From Epiperipatus broadwayi (lineage: Eukaryota; Onychophora; Udeonychophora; Euonychophora; Peripatidae), in the NCBI GenBank assembly GCA_028023455.1, contig JAQFVV010000207.1:526208-590207 (forward strand): a stretch of DNA of 64,000 nt. Reading direction: 5' to 3'. Position 1 is the first letter of the stretch. Each line of letters starts with the position of its first letter. The position numbers and the translations under genes were made by a program. Positions 36,850 to 49,653 of the stretch are shown here, in pieces. The notes beneath the pieces are model-generated. The model saw nothing but the letters and a program-made list of their open reading frames with translations, was not told the origin of the DNA and searched no databases.

Positions 36850-37310
36850 ACCAATGAAAAAAGTGACAACAAGAAAGCAGTTCTTCACTTTAGTGCCATG
36901 ACTAATCAATAACTGGCATTAGAGAAAAGCACTGATCTTAAAGATAAAAAGGCTGATCATGCTTACAAGTTACTTGGAGAAGTTGTGAAATATGGTGGTG
37001 ATCAAAAAATAATTATATTTTTTTTTAGAAATATATAAATAGATGACGCCATGCTGTCTGAGCTTAAGAAAGCTCTTATTGTCCCAATTTTTAAAAATAA
37101 AGGAAACAGACAGGATTGCTATAGTTGTTATGAAAGCATTAATAATAATAGCACATATGGAGAAGAAATTAAAGCAGAAGTTACTGCAAACCTCAGCAAA
37201 CTATATGCCAATATCATCAATAAATGAAAAAGTGCAGATTGGACCCACTTGCAGTTTAGCTTAGATTGTAAGGAAGCATTTAATTTATTGATGTGGCATG
37301 GTGCAAAGCA
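36850..37310 (+). pseudogene. Degraded LINE reverse transcriptase fragment (jockey/CR1-type 'endonuclease-RT')
   Basis: Blocks typical of the RT entry region appear in changing frames. 'LLGEVVKYGGD' comes first, where the family has 'IPAEVxKxGG'. 'FFLEIYK' follows, and then 'LKKALIVPIFKNKGNRQDC', a close match to the conserved 'ALIVPIFKKKGxRxDCxNYRGISLL' block. A stop and a frameshift separate the first blocks from the last, and the 'YRGISLL' part is already lost. Nothing of the catalytic YxDD region is visible downstream. Confidence 0.65.
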
Positions 37311-37344
37311 TGAATTCTATACATTAATGCAATTTTAGTACAAT

Positions 37345-38130
37345 TGTAAGCATTTTTGAAATAACTATAAACAATCACAGAAAAGGCTGTACCTCCTATT
37401 TAACAACCCCTGAATATTAAATGAAACAACAGTTGATAGATGTAAATATTAATAGTGATAACTCAAATATAGAATGAAATTAAAATGGAAGTCATTGTAT
37501 ATCACCAACAAGTTATATATAAACAATACAAATCCATCAATATCATTTACATTTATGCTATCACAATTAAAATTTATATCTATTAACTATTGTTTCATTT
37601 AATATTCAATGGTTGTTAAATATGAGGCATAGTTTTTCGCTCTGATTGTTTATAGTGTTTTCTTATGATTGCGCTTACATTGTGTTAGTATATAGAATCC
37701 ACATTCTGAATTGTAACATGATAACACATTAAATGCTTATATATGATACAAGTAAATAAGTGGGTTCATTCTATACTTTTTCATTTATTGTTGGATTTCT
37801 ATAACTTGCCCACATTTACAGTAACTTCCCACTACTTTCACCTATATATAAGCTATTAATATTTGCATCTATTAACAGTTATCTCATTTAACATTTGGTG
37901 TTGTTAAATATGAAGCATCGTCTTTCCTTCTGATGGTTTCTTGTGATTTCAGAATGATTTTGGTTGTATTGAGATTGCATTAATATATAGAATTTATGTT
38001 CTATGTTGTCAATAAATTGAATGCTTATATATGATCTAACCTAAAATACTTGTGGTTTATTTCTACATTATTTCATTTATTGATGGAGTTATATTAGTTT
38101 ATATATAGCTTGCTCTAGGCTTTGAGTAAC
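37345..38130. repeat. Inverted plus direct repeat cluster, three copies of one sequence
   Basis: A segment with 'CATTTAATATTCAATGGTTG' followed by 'TTAAATATGAGGCAT' at about 37568-37680 has an inverted partner at about 37345-37450 and a diverged direct copy starting at about 37857. The direct copy extends further right, with both copies sharing 'AATGCTTATATATGAT' and 'TTTCATTTATTG.TGGA.TT'. These are probably three copies or arms of one unidentified element. Confidence 0.7.
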
Positions 38131-38433
38131 TTTCATTTTAATTTAAAAATTATTATGAAAAATCTTGTAACCACTCATTCTATCATATATTATGCCAAAC
38201 ATGACAGATTAAACCCAGACTAATTCATTTTACTATTACAAATGATTATGTCTCCTTTCTTCTTAATTAAAAATTTAAATCCTACTCTAATTATTGAAAT
38301 TTGTCTGTAGTTATTATTTTTTCTTAAGTACCAAAATACAATAATTTTTTGTAGACATAAACAAAAAAAATCAACAATTTTTATTAGTCATTCATTAGAC
38401 TAGAAATTATCCAATAATGAATAATATTTCCAA

Positions 38434-38579
38434 AGTGTAATTTTCATTACTCTACTCTCATGTAAGTTAGGGACTGGTTTCTATCCACTTCTTAAATCTT
38501 GTGGAGGGATGCAATTATAAACATATGATCAAAGACATGTGAAAAAGATCTACGAGAGTGGTGTACTGAAAATTACACT
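38434..38579. mobile_element. MITE-like element with about 27-bp inverted ends
   Basis: 38434-38460 (AGTGTAATTTTCATTACTCT...) and 38553-38579 are imperfect reverse complements about 150 bp apart overall. No ORF. Superfamily not determined. Confidence 0.55.
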
Positions 38580-38599
38580 ACAAAAATATTCATTAAAGA

Positions 38600-39100
38600 A
38601 AATTCAACTTTAATTAAATAAATAAAAAAAACAGCATTATTTAACAAATTACTAAAAGCTTATCTTTTGTTTAAAAACTGGTAACTATTACTTAAAATTT
38701 TACTTATCTCACTTTTTATTTTTTTAAAAATTAAAATTAATAGATAAATGGAATTAGTTAAGAGTGGGGAAAAATTATTTGTTTATTTTATTTTATATTT
38801 TCTCTTTCTTTTACAATTAACCTTAACATACTATAAAAATTCACTTTCTTATTATTTACATGGAATTTTCATATCACTTAAAGAATGAAAATCTTTAAAT
38901 CCATTAATAATTGTTATTACATATATATATATATACATTATTTTCCTTTCCCCATTATAAATTTGCTTTAATAAGCTTGTAATATCTGGCATGACCTGAG
39001 TTGACCATTGTCTGCAATATTAATATATACTGCACATATAAACTATAAAGCAATCTAAATAGCTCATTGCAGTACAAATGCTTCTCCAGCATCTCTTTTA
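38600..39100. other. AT-rich stretch, nothing recognised
   Basis: Low-complexity AT-rich sequence, including a short (TA)n run near 38925. No readable domain. Confidence 0.5.
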
Positions 39101-39520
39101 AGAAGAAAAAGATACTAGACTAAATGTAGAGATAATCTATGAAAGAAAAGATATTAAACTGAATGTAGAGACAATTAATGAAAAAAAAAGACTAAATGTG
39201 CAGGTAAAATGAAGAAGAACACACTATTTAGTAGACAGATAACCAATGAAGTAGAAGACAAACTTGGTGTAGAGATGGTATGTGAAAAAAAAAACTGCTA
39301 AATGTGCAGATAATATATAAAAGAAAAGACATTGCTAAATGTAGAGATAATTAGTGGAAAAAATAAAAGGTTGCAAATGCAAATAATCTATGAAGAAGAA
39401 GACACTAGACTGTATAAAGACATAGGAGAATACACCAAGCTGGGTGTAGATAAACAGTGAAAGATATAACAAGGCTAAATCTACAGATAATCAGTAAAGA
39501 AGAAGGTATCAGACTTGGCG
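39101..39520. repeat. Degenerate purine-rich minisatellite, about 40-bp units
   Basis: About ten variable units share 'GAAGAAAAGA.A.TA..CT', followed by 'AAATGTAGAGATAAT.' and '.ATGAA'. Unit length varies, with internal A runs. No reading frame is kept through the array, so it is not a coding repeat. Confidence 0.75.
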
Positions 39521-41497
39521 ATATAAATTATTATGGTTTTTAATCTTGATTTTATCCTTTGGATAAAAATAACTGCTTAACTATTTACTAACAGATAACT
39601 TGGTAACCTACTACTTTGATATGACTACATGAAAAAAAAAGTCAAGCATGCTTGAAGTATTTTAACTGTGTTAAACAATATAGTTTACACAGATTCAAAC
39701 TTCAGAAGACTTGATAATTCAATATGTGAAATAGTACTTCACATATATAAATAATGTTATCATATCACTTTCTATTCATTGGTATTACTTATTGATATTT
39801 ATTCATTATCACTAATAACCTTTTTAAATCTATTTATGGCCCTAATATGTGGTGTGGGATATTCCATTACATGTTAAATTAACTGCTGGAAAGATCTACT
39901 TGATGTAGCACAAGAAATCTATTTAAATATCTGAAGTCATACAAGATTATCACCACCACCACCTTCTCTTTGTTAAAAAGTGTTTCAAATTTTTTGTCAT
40001 TAGCAACCTTTTCTAATCACTGTGACAATAATTCTAAACAGGATAGGCAACCATAAAATATTTTTTACTGATACATTGCTCTGCCATAGAAGTCCTTTTT
40101 ACCACCATGCATCCACATGCATTTATATGTACAATGAGTTTACATAACTATTTTGAAATTTCAAGCATTTGCATCTTGGGTTTACACAATTTTATCTTCA
40201 TTTCATTACAGTATTATGTTTTATTTAATTTTGAAAATTAGCATTATTCATTAGAGTTATTTCCAGAAGCAAATTGATTTTAGAATATATGTGATTCATA
40301 ATCGAATGTATATATGAATATAAATTCTAATTTATTTATTTTTAAAATCTATCTTCTGTATGCAATAATTAATACACACATTAAATTATCTTCACTTTTA
40401 TTTATTAATGGAAAATTTTAATATAATAAAAATAATGTGCAGCGTTAATCTTTTAATGATAATATTTTGCAAATAAAAAAATACTTTAAAATTAAATTTA
40501 TTAAGATAAAATAAAAGTAAATATGTTTTTCATTAATTTTATTTATTTATTTTACCATTTTTGAAATAAAAGAAGAAAAATATTTTTTTTAATAATAGCA
40601 ATAATGATATTATACTTTATCTTTTATCAAATGAAAAAAAGATTTTATACAGTCATTGAGGGCAGGGATGTTAATGCTTTACTCATCTCTATGAGGAGTT
40701 AATTTCAGCCAAATATTTCCAAAACTGCAACTTGATTTGATTCTAGCTATTCTAAACTAAATTATTATACCTTTAAAAAGTTTTGTTATTTATTCAATTT
40801 AGAAATTATGTTTATTAAAGTCAAATCTTATTACTAATTTTTAATGGCAGGTATTGATGGAATGATAATTATGACAACATAACATTTCATGGCATCTACA
40901 TAGTTGTCCAGCCTAAAAGTGATGTGGACTAAATTTCAAACTGCATTAACAGCAGTTCACTAAGTTTCAGTGATGTTCAATAGATGATGTATATTTTTTT
41001 AAAATATACTTCCATTAAATTTCATAACTAATAACTTTAAAATGTTTACAATTAATTAAAATAGAAAGAAAAAGAAATGAAGAATGAAATCTTATTTTTT
41101 CTAGATTGTTTAATTCAAACTTGCTTTTCTTAAAATGCTACCTTTATAAAAACAAAGATCTTGGAAATGACTTTTTATACATACAAATTTCATTTCAAAC
41201 ACTGGAATTATAGCAACATAGTTTCCATTCTCAGTTTTTAAATTTGAATATGAATAGTTGCAAAAGGTCCATTGCAAAATATCTAAATATTACAAATGTA
41301 AATATATTAATTTATTAAGCAGAAGCAGATGATATAATAATATCAAAGGCTGAAACCTTTGACAGATGCACCTTAAAAATGCTTGTATGACAGCCAATCA
41401 GATATAATAATGACCGCACAGGGAACTCTCAATTCAAAACACAAGGCAGAAATTTTACAAAAATAAAATATACATAAAAAAAATAACTTATTAATAG
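39521..41497. other. AT-rich stretch, nothing recognised
   Basis: No ORF above chance length and no clear repeat. Confidence 0.5.
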
Positions 41498-41638
41498 ATG
41501 CGATATGTTGGACTATTTCAGTCATCTATGAGTAAATGTTGACTGTATAGAAAATCTTAAACTTTCCAAATACAAACAACTTACACACATTCAACATCCA
41601 TTCACATGTGATGGAAATAGTCCAACATATCACATCTA
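41498..41638. mobile_element. Small TIR element related to 28977-30205
   Basis: The ends AGATGCGATATGTTGGACTA (41498) and its near reverse complement at 41608-41638 pair over about 30 bp. The inner part 'TATGTTGGACTATTTC' is shared with the larger element at 28977-30205. It looks like a short internal-deletion derivative (MITE) of that family. Confidence 0.7.
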
Positions 41639-44000
41639 ACAATATACCACCATCATAGTAGTTATTAAAACAAAAAATTAAAACAGTACTTTGTAATTTT
41701 GTCTGAATAATAAAAGTTTTTGAATTAGTGGTAATTCCGATTAATATTGATTTACCTGTATTTGTACTTTTTAATGTTATAACTTATAATTACTATGGAA
41801 AACCAAGCTCCAATAATTTCTCACAGTGATAAAAAAATCAAGATCAGGAGACATGATAGTAATTGGGTGGTAAGGGTTTTACATCCTTATTTTTTTAGCT
41901 AGATATTTATTTGCTAACAAATATTTGGTAATTGATTGGGTCAGCTACGAGCCAGCCGCCTGAAAAAAAAACAACTATTAAAAAAAGATAGTTTATTAGT
42001 CCTGAATTTGAATTGGGGTCATAGGCTTTACAGGTTGATATCATCTTTGCACAATTAAGCCTCTCTGTTTATGTAAGTGCATAAAAAAGGTATGTATGAG
42101 TATAAACACACATACATATGATTGGTAAATTATATCCAATAATTACACGCTTGAATTTATTGAAGTGATTTAGAATTTTCGTAGCCTTATGGATGGTGTT
42201 TTTTTTTTTTTTCATTTTCAACGCTCTTTTTCTTTCATATGTTATTTTATGTTATCAAATATTTAAAGTTAAGCTCAAGGCAAGTTTGATAAAAGCTAAC
42301 AGATGTTTGGAGGACATCTTTTGGACAAGATTAGTTATGTCTACATGTATTACCCTTAAAAATTGTCTATTTTAAAAGTTTATTGGCAAACCGTAAAATC
42401 GATCACTTCTTTTCTAGAAGTTATAAAATTTATCTTTCTTTCAAGGAAAAAAAAAAGGCTAGAAACAGCTGAAAAAAAAAGTTCGATTCATAGAATTAAC
42501 TTTTTTTTTAGAGAGATATTTTTTGTAATAGTCTCATAAAAAAATATTAATAATGCGTATCTCTGTATGTTTTGTACTGTTTGGTGTTAAAAAATCTTCT
42601 TAATCGTATGTAATAATAAAATAATTTTGATTCTTGTAATTCTCTGATTCCTAATTCCAGAGAAAGGATTATCATATGTATGTTTTACAGAACAAATTGT
42701 AAATGAGTAACAGAAAGTCCAATTAATTTTATTTACGGGAATGAAAACGAGGCCATGGCAAAATTATGCTATTATTCTATGCAAGAAACAATAACAAAGT
42801 GCTGTGTTTACATACTTTAAAGATAAAGGAAAAACTTTTGTAGACTAATTTTAAGATCACCTGATGATGGTGAGCTAACAACCATATTTATTTGTTATAG
42901 AAAACATGTAAACGTTTATTACTAATCATCATGGAAACAGGGATATCAAAAGAGGACATCTATCACATTTAAAATTAAGGTTCACTATTTCATTGTTGTG
43001 AAAAGAAAAGTATATAATCCTTGAAAAGGTCAATGATAAAAGAGAAAAGGAATGGTGAGCACTCACATAAATGAATTCTACTAATGCATAATAGGACATT
43101 AATTCCATTCAATTTATTTAAACCATTGTATTCCACAGACATGCACCAACAACAGCAAAAGTAATAAGTAAAACTATAATAATATTTGTAAACAATATTT
43201 ATCTTATCAATTTATTATAATAATATTTGCATACATACAATCATACACAAACATTCACTTATAAAAATATTCAAATATGTCTATATCCATTCTTTTATCT
43301 ACAATTAAATTGCTTGGAAGTTCATCAGAAGTTGGAACACCAGAAGCAACACCTGGAATCCATCTGGGGATCTTATATTCCAAAGTTTGACCACTGCACT
43401 AAATCATTCAGAGCAAAAATAATTACATGGCTTTATTGTCTAAGAGTTTGTAAGAAATTTGAGTCAAAAATCTCAACTGGAATCTGTCCTAACCATGATT
43501 CCAGGGTCTGATCATGGGATTAAACTAACCAGGGCTTCACCATTAAATGATCAAAGTTGTGGATAAAAGTATTAAATGTTTCTGTAGTGCAAAATCTTCT
43601 AAATAATTAGTTCTAAACTTTCCACTGTAAAATATCTTTCTGTGTTTCAAACATATGGTAAGAAATTATAATAAATGTTTACTATTTTAATTTGTCAATT
43701 AATAACTGTTGCAAAAAATATAATATTAAAATTTTTTAACATTTTTTAATGAAAATATCTAGATACTGTTCCAAAGTTTGCACTGTAATAACATGTAAAT
43801 TTTATTTATGCTGCCTCTAATATTCTGCTATGAAATTCTCAGCAGCCCAAATGGTAATACTGAAAACATATTCATAAGTTTCTTTATTGAGGAACCTTAC
43901 TCCTTTAAAGATATACCCAATTATTTTAATTGCTTTAGAATATTATTGTGTATTAAATGAGAAGAGTAATTAAGCATGTTGATATTCATTTACTCTCAAA
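41639..44000. other. AT-rich stretch with one unassigned 94-codon ORF
   Basis: A plus-strand ORF at 43227-43511 has an ordinary amino-acid mix but no domain I recognise. It may be a scrap of a repeat. Otherwise nothing is seen until the (AAT)n run at about 44000. Confidence 0.35.
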
Positions 44001-44019
44001 ATAATAATAATAATAACAA
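44000..44019 (+). repeat. Short (AAT)n run at the 5' junction of LINE copy C
   Basis: About five AAT units lie directly before the first readable LINE codon. The repeat strand and LINE orientation are the same as in the two large minus-strand LINEs, where the LINE strand also reads (AAT)n upstream. Confidence 0.8.
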
Positions 44020-47000
44020 CATCTACTTGGAATTACTGAAACAAAAGTATACAATGTGTCACAGATAGACCCGTTTGATTATCTTCATAATAGAGGGTTC
44101 TCCAGATTATCCAACTCTCCATCTGCCAGCACAGGTGTCTTTATTTCCAAGATATGTCATTTTAAAGCATTTAAAATTTTTTATTTCGATCCTAATATTT
44201 TAGTTATCACAATGCAACACCCATCCATAATGCCCAACATAGCCATTGCCTATATACCACCTGGCCCACGCATAATTAATAAATTAATTCTAACTATAAA
44301 CTTCTTCGTTTCCTCATCACATCCATGTGTGATATTGGGAGACTTCAATATGAGCTATGACACATTTGTATCAAAATGGATTTATAGACTTACCTTCACA
44401 TTTGTATCAAAATGGATTTATAGACTTACCTTCCCTCTAATGAATGGAGAATGCTTCCTTCCTAAGAACTTAGTATATTTTGATAATAGATGGCATAAAT
44501 CATTGATAGACTTATGCTTCTACACACTAATACTACATCACACAATTCATTTATCTTTTAATAATTCATCCTTTTGTGAAAATCTAGCATTGATGGTCAC
44601 ACTTCAACATGATCTTTCCCAAAAAATAAATTTTAACACTGGCAAAACAATTTGTTTACTATTGCCTAATCATACATCTGAATTTCTTTTTTCCACAATT
44701 TATATTGAACTTTTCAAACTTGATAAAATGAAACTAGACCCAATACAGACCTGGATTGCTTTTGTGAATATTCTATCATTCACAATTAACCATATCACAA
44801 GAGCTTCTCCATCACCAACCAGACTTCTCAATCTAGCAGATGAGATTCACAAAAGATTATACAATCTACTTCCACTACTGAACAGAGCACAGGAATATCT
44901 GCGCTAAAGATCCTATATAAATCCACATGTGAAACACTCAGACAATATTTGGCAGTTAAAAAAAGAGTAAATATATTAGAAACCACATACATGGTCAAGA
45001 AACTACATTCACTGGGCACTTGATCAAGCCCCTATAGTGAGAGTACCAACAGCACTTACAATTAATGCCACACTTTGTACAGGAGACATGTTAAAACCCT
45101 ATGCAGCCTCTATCAGAGGTTGCTTCAAAGCAAACAAATGTTTAATCCATCACCAAACTATCTTGGTACCTCAGTAGATTCAGACAACATTACAATAGAT
45201 GAACTCAAAGCAAAAATAACTTCCACTCCAGATTCATGTCATCCAGGCTTGCTGGGATCCCTCTCTTTGTATATTCTCATCTAATGCATTTTACAGCAAA
45301 ATACTTCATTGATATGGCCAATTGCCTATCAAAGCATATATATAAAATACAAGGTTTATATCCAATACCTCTTGTACCTTTCATCAAAAAACATGAAAAT
45401 GATTTCTACTACTGATAATCTTAGACCTATTTCAATAACATCATTAGGAATAAAACTACTAGAGTCTGTATTTAAAGATAAAATTGACCCAATTTTGCTA
45501 CCCCGATTGTGCAAGACTCAATTTGTGAAAAAAGGCTCATCTACAAACCAGGCTGCATTCTTGTTTAAAATCGTTATAGATTCAGCTAGAGAGGGTAAGA
45601 AATATAGTCCATTGGTAGTCCAGCTGAATATTAAATCTGCTTTTGACATGGTACCTATTGATCATCTTATTAACATATTAGTGAATGCAGAGATACCTAC
45701 TTCAATTCTTTACATAATAACAAACCTTTTGCTAAATCATGAAATACATATTACATTAAATGGAAAATTCACTCCTAATTTCACTTCTTATTGCTCAATA
45801 CCACAAGGCTCTCCTCTCAGTGCTCTACTATTTTCTATTTATATAAATCCACTTCTCAAAGAGATTGAAAACAAAATACCTGGCATCTTTGTACAGTCTC
45901 TCAACACTAACATTTCACTCATTGCATATATGGATGACATATCTGTGTTTCTATCTTATAAACAAATCCCAACTCTCATTGGAATTCTTTCAAAATTTAC
46001 TCAGGATTACAAGATGGAATTTAACATTGATAAATCATGTGCTTGGGTCTATATATATACTGGAAAAATTCAAAAGCAGTTCTTCAGAGGACAGCTGAGC
46101 ACCTTCCTTGGTTTTCCCTTTCATCTAAGCTACTCATCGATGAGAAGCCAAATACAGAATGTACTTGTTCACAAAACTGAGAAGCTGATTAAATCACTCT
46201 CTAAATCTTGCCTCTCTCTTTACTCCAAAACATCACTATTATAATCTACTGATCATGATCATAATCACATACTTTCTCTTCCATTATTATTTTTACTAAA
46301 AAAATTAATCATACTATCTACTCTCTACTTAGAAATCTTCTTTGGATCAAGCGTATTGGTGGCATTTCACTTAAACAACTTCAAAAAAAACCCAATCTTA
46401 AATGGATTAGGCCTTCATTGTATAAATGTCTTTAGAATTCAAAACACTATCAACCTTATTAATTCATTTAATAACACCTACCCTCAGTTAGAGATACTGC
46501 AGAAAATTACCCCTACATATAGCCCCCCACCTGTTGCTCATTTTTTGGAAAAACACATTCTTCCCCTTTAGATTATTCCCAAACATGAACTGAAGTCTAC
46601 ATCTAAAAAAATAAAATATTGGGAAGTCTATAAATGGTTTTATGGTGATCATTATAACTCCATTAACACTCCAATTTTAGACTTAAATAACAAACAACTA
46701 ATTAATAAAGTTAGACATGGTCCCTTGAACCTAAATATTTTGATTTCCTTGATAAAATTAACCTTCAAATATTACCCACTTTGTATTTCTACAGATATAA
46801 AAGAAATTGCAAGAGTGTGGATGAATACTGCAATCTTTGCCATAAAGACACTGGAAACCAGCATCACATATTCTTTGAATGCACTTGCTTTGATAATATT
46901 CAGAGAGCAATTCCTCTATTATTTAAAAATTTAAAAGTTAAAATTGACACACTTTTTCAAAGTTTCAAACAAGGTATATTTGCTAATATTCGTGCCAGCA

Positions 47001-47170
47001 CCTTTGTCCTATTTGCACTATGGTGTATTAGATGCACTTTTCTATATGACAACAATCCAAGAAGGCATCCAAATACTTTTTGGAAACTGAAAGCATTAAA
47101 GAAAGAGACAAAAAACTTGTCTCTGACGCTAATCATCAGAAAAGTAATCCCATCTGTGCTGCTAACATGA
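44019..47170 (+). pseudogene. LINE copy C, 5'-truncated and frameshifted ORF2 (same group as 51093-56360 and 56711-62092)
   Basis: The copy starts inside the endonuclease. The first readable block corresponds to 'HLLGLLETKIYN' of the other copies, so ORF1 and the first residues of ORF2 are missing. Open segments then follow the family order. 44056-44907 has 'LGDFNMSYD' and the rest of the endonuclease, but the SDH motif is degraded (reads 'CENLALMV'). 45309-46244 has RT blocks 'PISITSLGIKLLES', 'QLNIKSAFDMVPI', 'SIPQGSPLSALLFSIYINPLL' and the catalytic 'AYMDDISVF'. 46356-46571 and 46781-47170 hold the C-terminal region with 'CNLCHKDTGNQHHIFFEC' (CCHC) and 'NNPRRHPNTFW'. Several stops and frame changes make it non-functional. 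No (TAA)n tail follows, so the 3' end is lost or diverged. Confidence 0.9.
44361..44432 (+). repeat. Perfect in-frame 36-bp tandem duplication in LINE copy C
   Basis: 44361-44396 and 44397-44432 are identical. The result is a doubled 'TFVSKWIYRLTF' in the endonuclease region just after 'GDFNMSYD'. The related LINEs have only one such segment. Confidence 0.95.
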
Positions 47171-48060
47171 ATTCTTAACCTTCATTTATTTAATTATAAT
47201 TTGTTTTAATCATAATGTAACACTCTATCTATCTAATAATTGGGGATGTAGTGCCAATTATAATAATTGTAATAAATTAATGACTCTCTCTATAAAATAT
47301 ATATGCATGAATCTATAAAATTTTAATCTGTAAATATATTTACTGGGTTTCATCTATTTCTTACTATTTTTAATGCTGCAAATTTAAATTTTATTTTATT
47401 ATAATTATGTATTTTGAGTGAATTTGATTTTAATATGCTCATGATTCAATCTAGTGAACCCATCTTATTCTGATTCTCCATAGCAATATTATGGGATATT
47501 TAAATACTTAAATGTGTTCTTGCAAAAGTAAGGTTTGCTCAGTTGAATATTATTATAAATGGTTATATTAACTATTGACCGAATAAAACTTGTAATATCT
47601 TTTAAAATGTGTATTCATTGTATTGTTATGGTCAACCATAATTCAAATACAGTTTTTTATAAATAAGGTTCTATTTCATATATATATTTCTTAAGGTCAT
47701 TAACTCCCTTTTTTGTGTATCATAGCATTAATGTTATAAATCCATTATAATTAACATCTCATTCCATTAGCATATTAAGCCACATTGTCCTGAGTATACA
47801 CGATATAGTATACTGTTAAAGGTGTTCAATTTCTATTTGTGTATTCTTCTATCATTGTAATCCATATTCTGTAGTGCATTGTAATATTATGTAATCTATA
47901 GAATATGCAAATCATCACCACTGTTTATGTGAAACCTAGACTCTATTAAATGTTCTATGTAAATAAAATTATCATTTGTATTTATTAAATTTTTATTTGT
48001 CATTACTTAAGTATTCAATCCTTCAATTACTTCATTACCATGTAATCTATAACATATATA
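47171..48060. other. AT-rich stretch, nothing recognised
   Basis: May include the diverged 3' untranslated region of LINE copy C. No (TAA)n tail or poly(A) is evident. Confidence 0.4.
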
Positions 48061-48680
48061 TGTGCTTTGTGCACAGATAATGAAGTTTGTAAAAGCAAAT
48101 AATACTCTGCAATTTAATAAGCTGAGCACTTTCAGAATGCTTTATGCTTCCATAATCATAGCTACTAAAGTGTTGGGAACTATACAAGTGTAGTATGCAT
48201 GTATATGCAAATTAATGCCAAGTGATTAAAGAAACCATTTTTGAGAGAGACAAAAGTTATGCATCATGTCTATTGATTGATGTAGGATAACTTGCTATAT
48301 AGCATGCTTCCTTTACCTTACATTTGGTGTTGTTTCTTTCAGAACAGATAACAATTGCACTGTCCACATTTTCCAACCAACCACTGCAATTGTCTGTTTT
48401 GAAAGAAACACCACCAAAAGTAAGGTAAAAGAAGCATGCTATATAGCAAGCAATCCTACATAAATCAATAGATTTGATGCATGCTTTTCTCTCTCTTGAA
48501 AATGGTCTCTTTAATTGCTTTGCATTAATTTCCATATATTTGCATACTACACTTGTATACTTCCCAACACTTTAATAGCTATGAATATGGAAGCATAAAG
48601 CATTCTAAAAGTGCCCAGTTCATTAAATTGCAGAGTATTATTTGTTTTTACAAACTTCATTACCTGTGTGCAAAACACAC
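48061..48680. mobile_element. 620-bp near-perfect palindrome made of two inverted Penelope-like 3' ends
   Basis: The left arm (48061-48365) and right arm (48376-48680) are reverse complements with modest divergence and small indels. The centre is near 48371 with a loop of about 10-20 bases. On the minus strand the left arm reads 'ICSERNNTKCKVKEACYIAS', then 'TSINRHDA'. On the plus strand the right arm reads 'CFERNTTKSKVKEACYIAS', then 'INRFDA'. Both match the PLE GIY-YIG fragment at 15752-15961. So two copies of the 3' end of one PLE lie head-to-head, each truncated at almost the same place. Outside are (TG/CA) and (TA) repeats on both sides. Confidence 0.85.
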
Positions 48681-49653
48681 ACACACCTATATATATATAT
48701 GTTATTTTTTATGTTAATAAATTATTAACATTTCATAACCAATTACTATTTTAATAATTTTTGTCGTAGTATTGTTTTATGCATACACATTGTTAAAAGG
48801 GTTGTGTTATATATAATTCATGCTCCTCTTGATCTCATGCTAGTTGGTTGCATTCCATTATTAATGAAATATCAATAATTAAAAAGCTCTTATCCTATAT
48901 TAGGGGCTTTAAAATAATTAATATCACTTTTTCCCCATAGATCTCATCCTTCTGGATCTGGAATAAATGTAATTCCTTTTGTTATCATCAGAGATGTTGT
49001 TCATAATGTTATAGATTTAGAGAATGAGCAAATAGGGTAGAAGTTATGATTGCTCCTGACCTGTGTCTCTCAGGCATGATTGGTTTCAGGGTACTTTTGC
49101 TTATGATCTAACCTTTATTAAGTGGACATACAATTCTACTGGTACAATTATGTTTTCATCTTCATTGGTGAAGAAGTATAATAGTCCTTAAGTCTTGAAT
49201 ATTTTGATTTATCTTTACTGCTACATCAATATTTGGATTGAGTCCACTTCTATACAAATATGTCACTTAATTAACAAAGTTTTTAATATGTAGAAATATA
49301 ATTTGCTATGATCTTGTCACTGTTTTGAACTGCACCCATTCAAGTATGCATTTTATAAGTTATAGCCCCTACCACATTCTTTTTATAACTTCATACATGT
49401 GGTTGGGATTACATACTATTGTTTTACAGTGGCAGACATCTTTATGCATATTTATAATAATTTATTATTGGTGAATTTTTCTATTATATAATTTTTCTAT
49501 TATATAATTATTATTTTATTAAGACATCCTTTGCAATATTTGTAATTGTTGTAGACTTACCAATATCTAGGCTTCTTTAGTCAGCTTTAAAAAAATAATT
49601 ATTTAATATTTATTAGAGGAGAAAAATTAATTTTTAAATTTTATGAAAATATA
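48681..49653. other. AT-rich stretch, nothing recognised
   Basis: A short (CA)n/(TA)n run lies next to the palindrome. Otherwise no readable gene or repeat. Confidence 0.5.

Noticed and set aside
36850-37310. A functional reverse transcriptase gene
   Set aside because: Only scattered blocks from the RT entry region survive, with stops between them and no catalytic YxDD.
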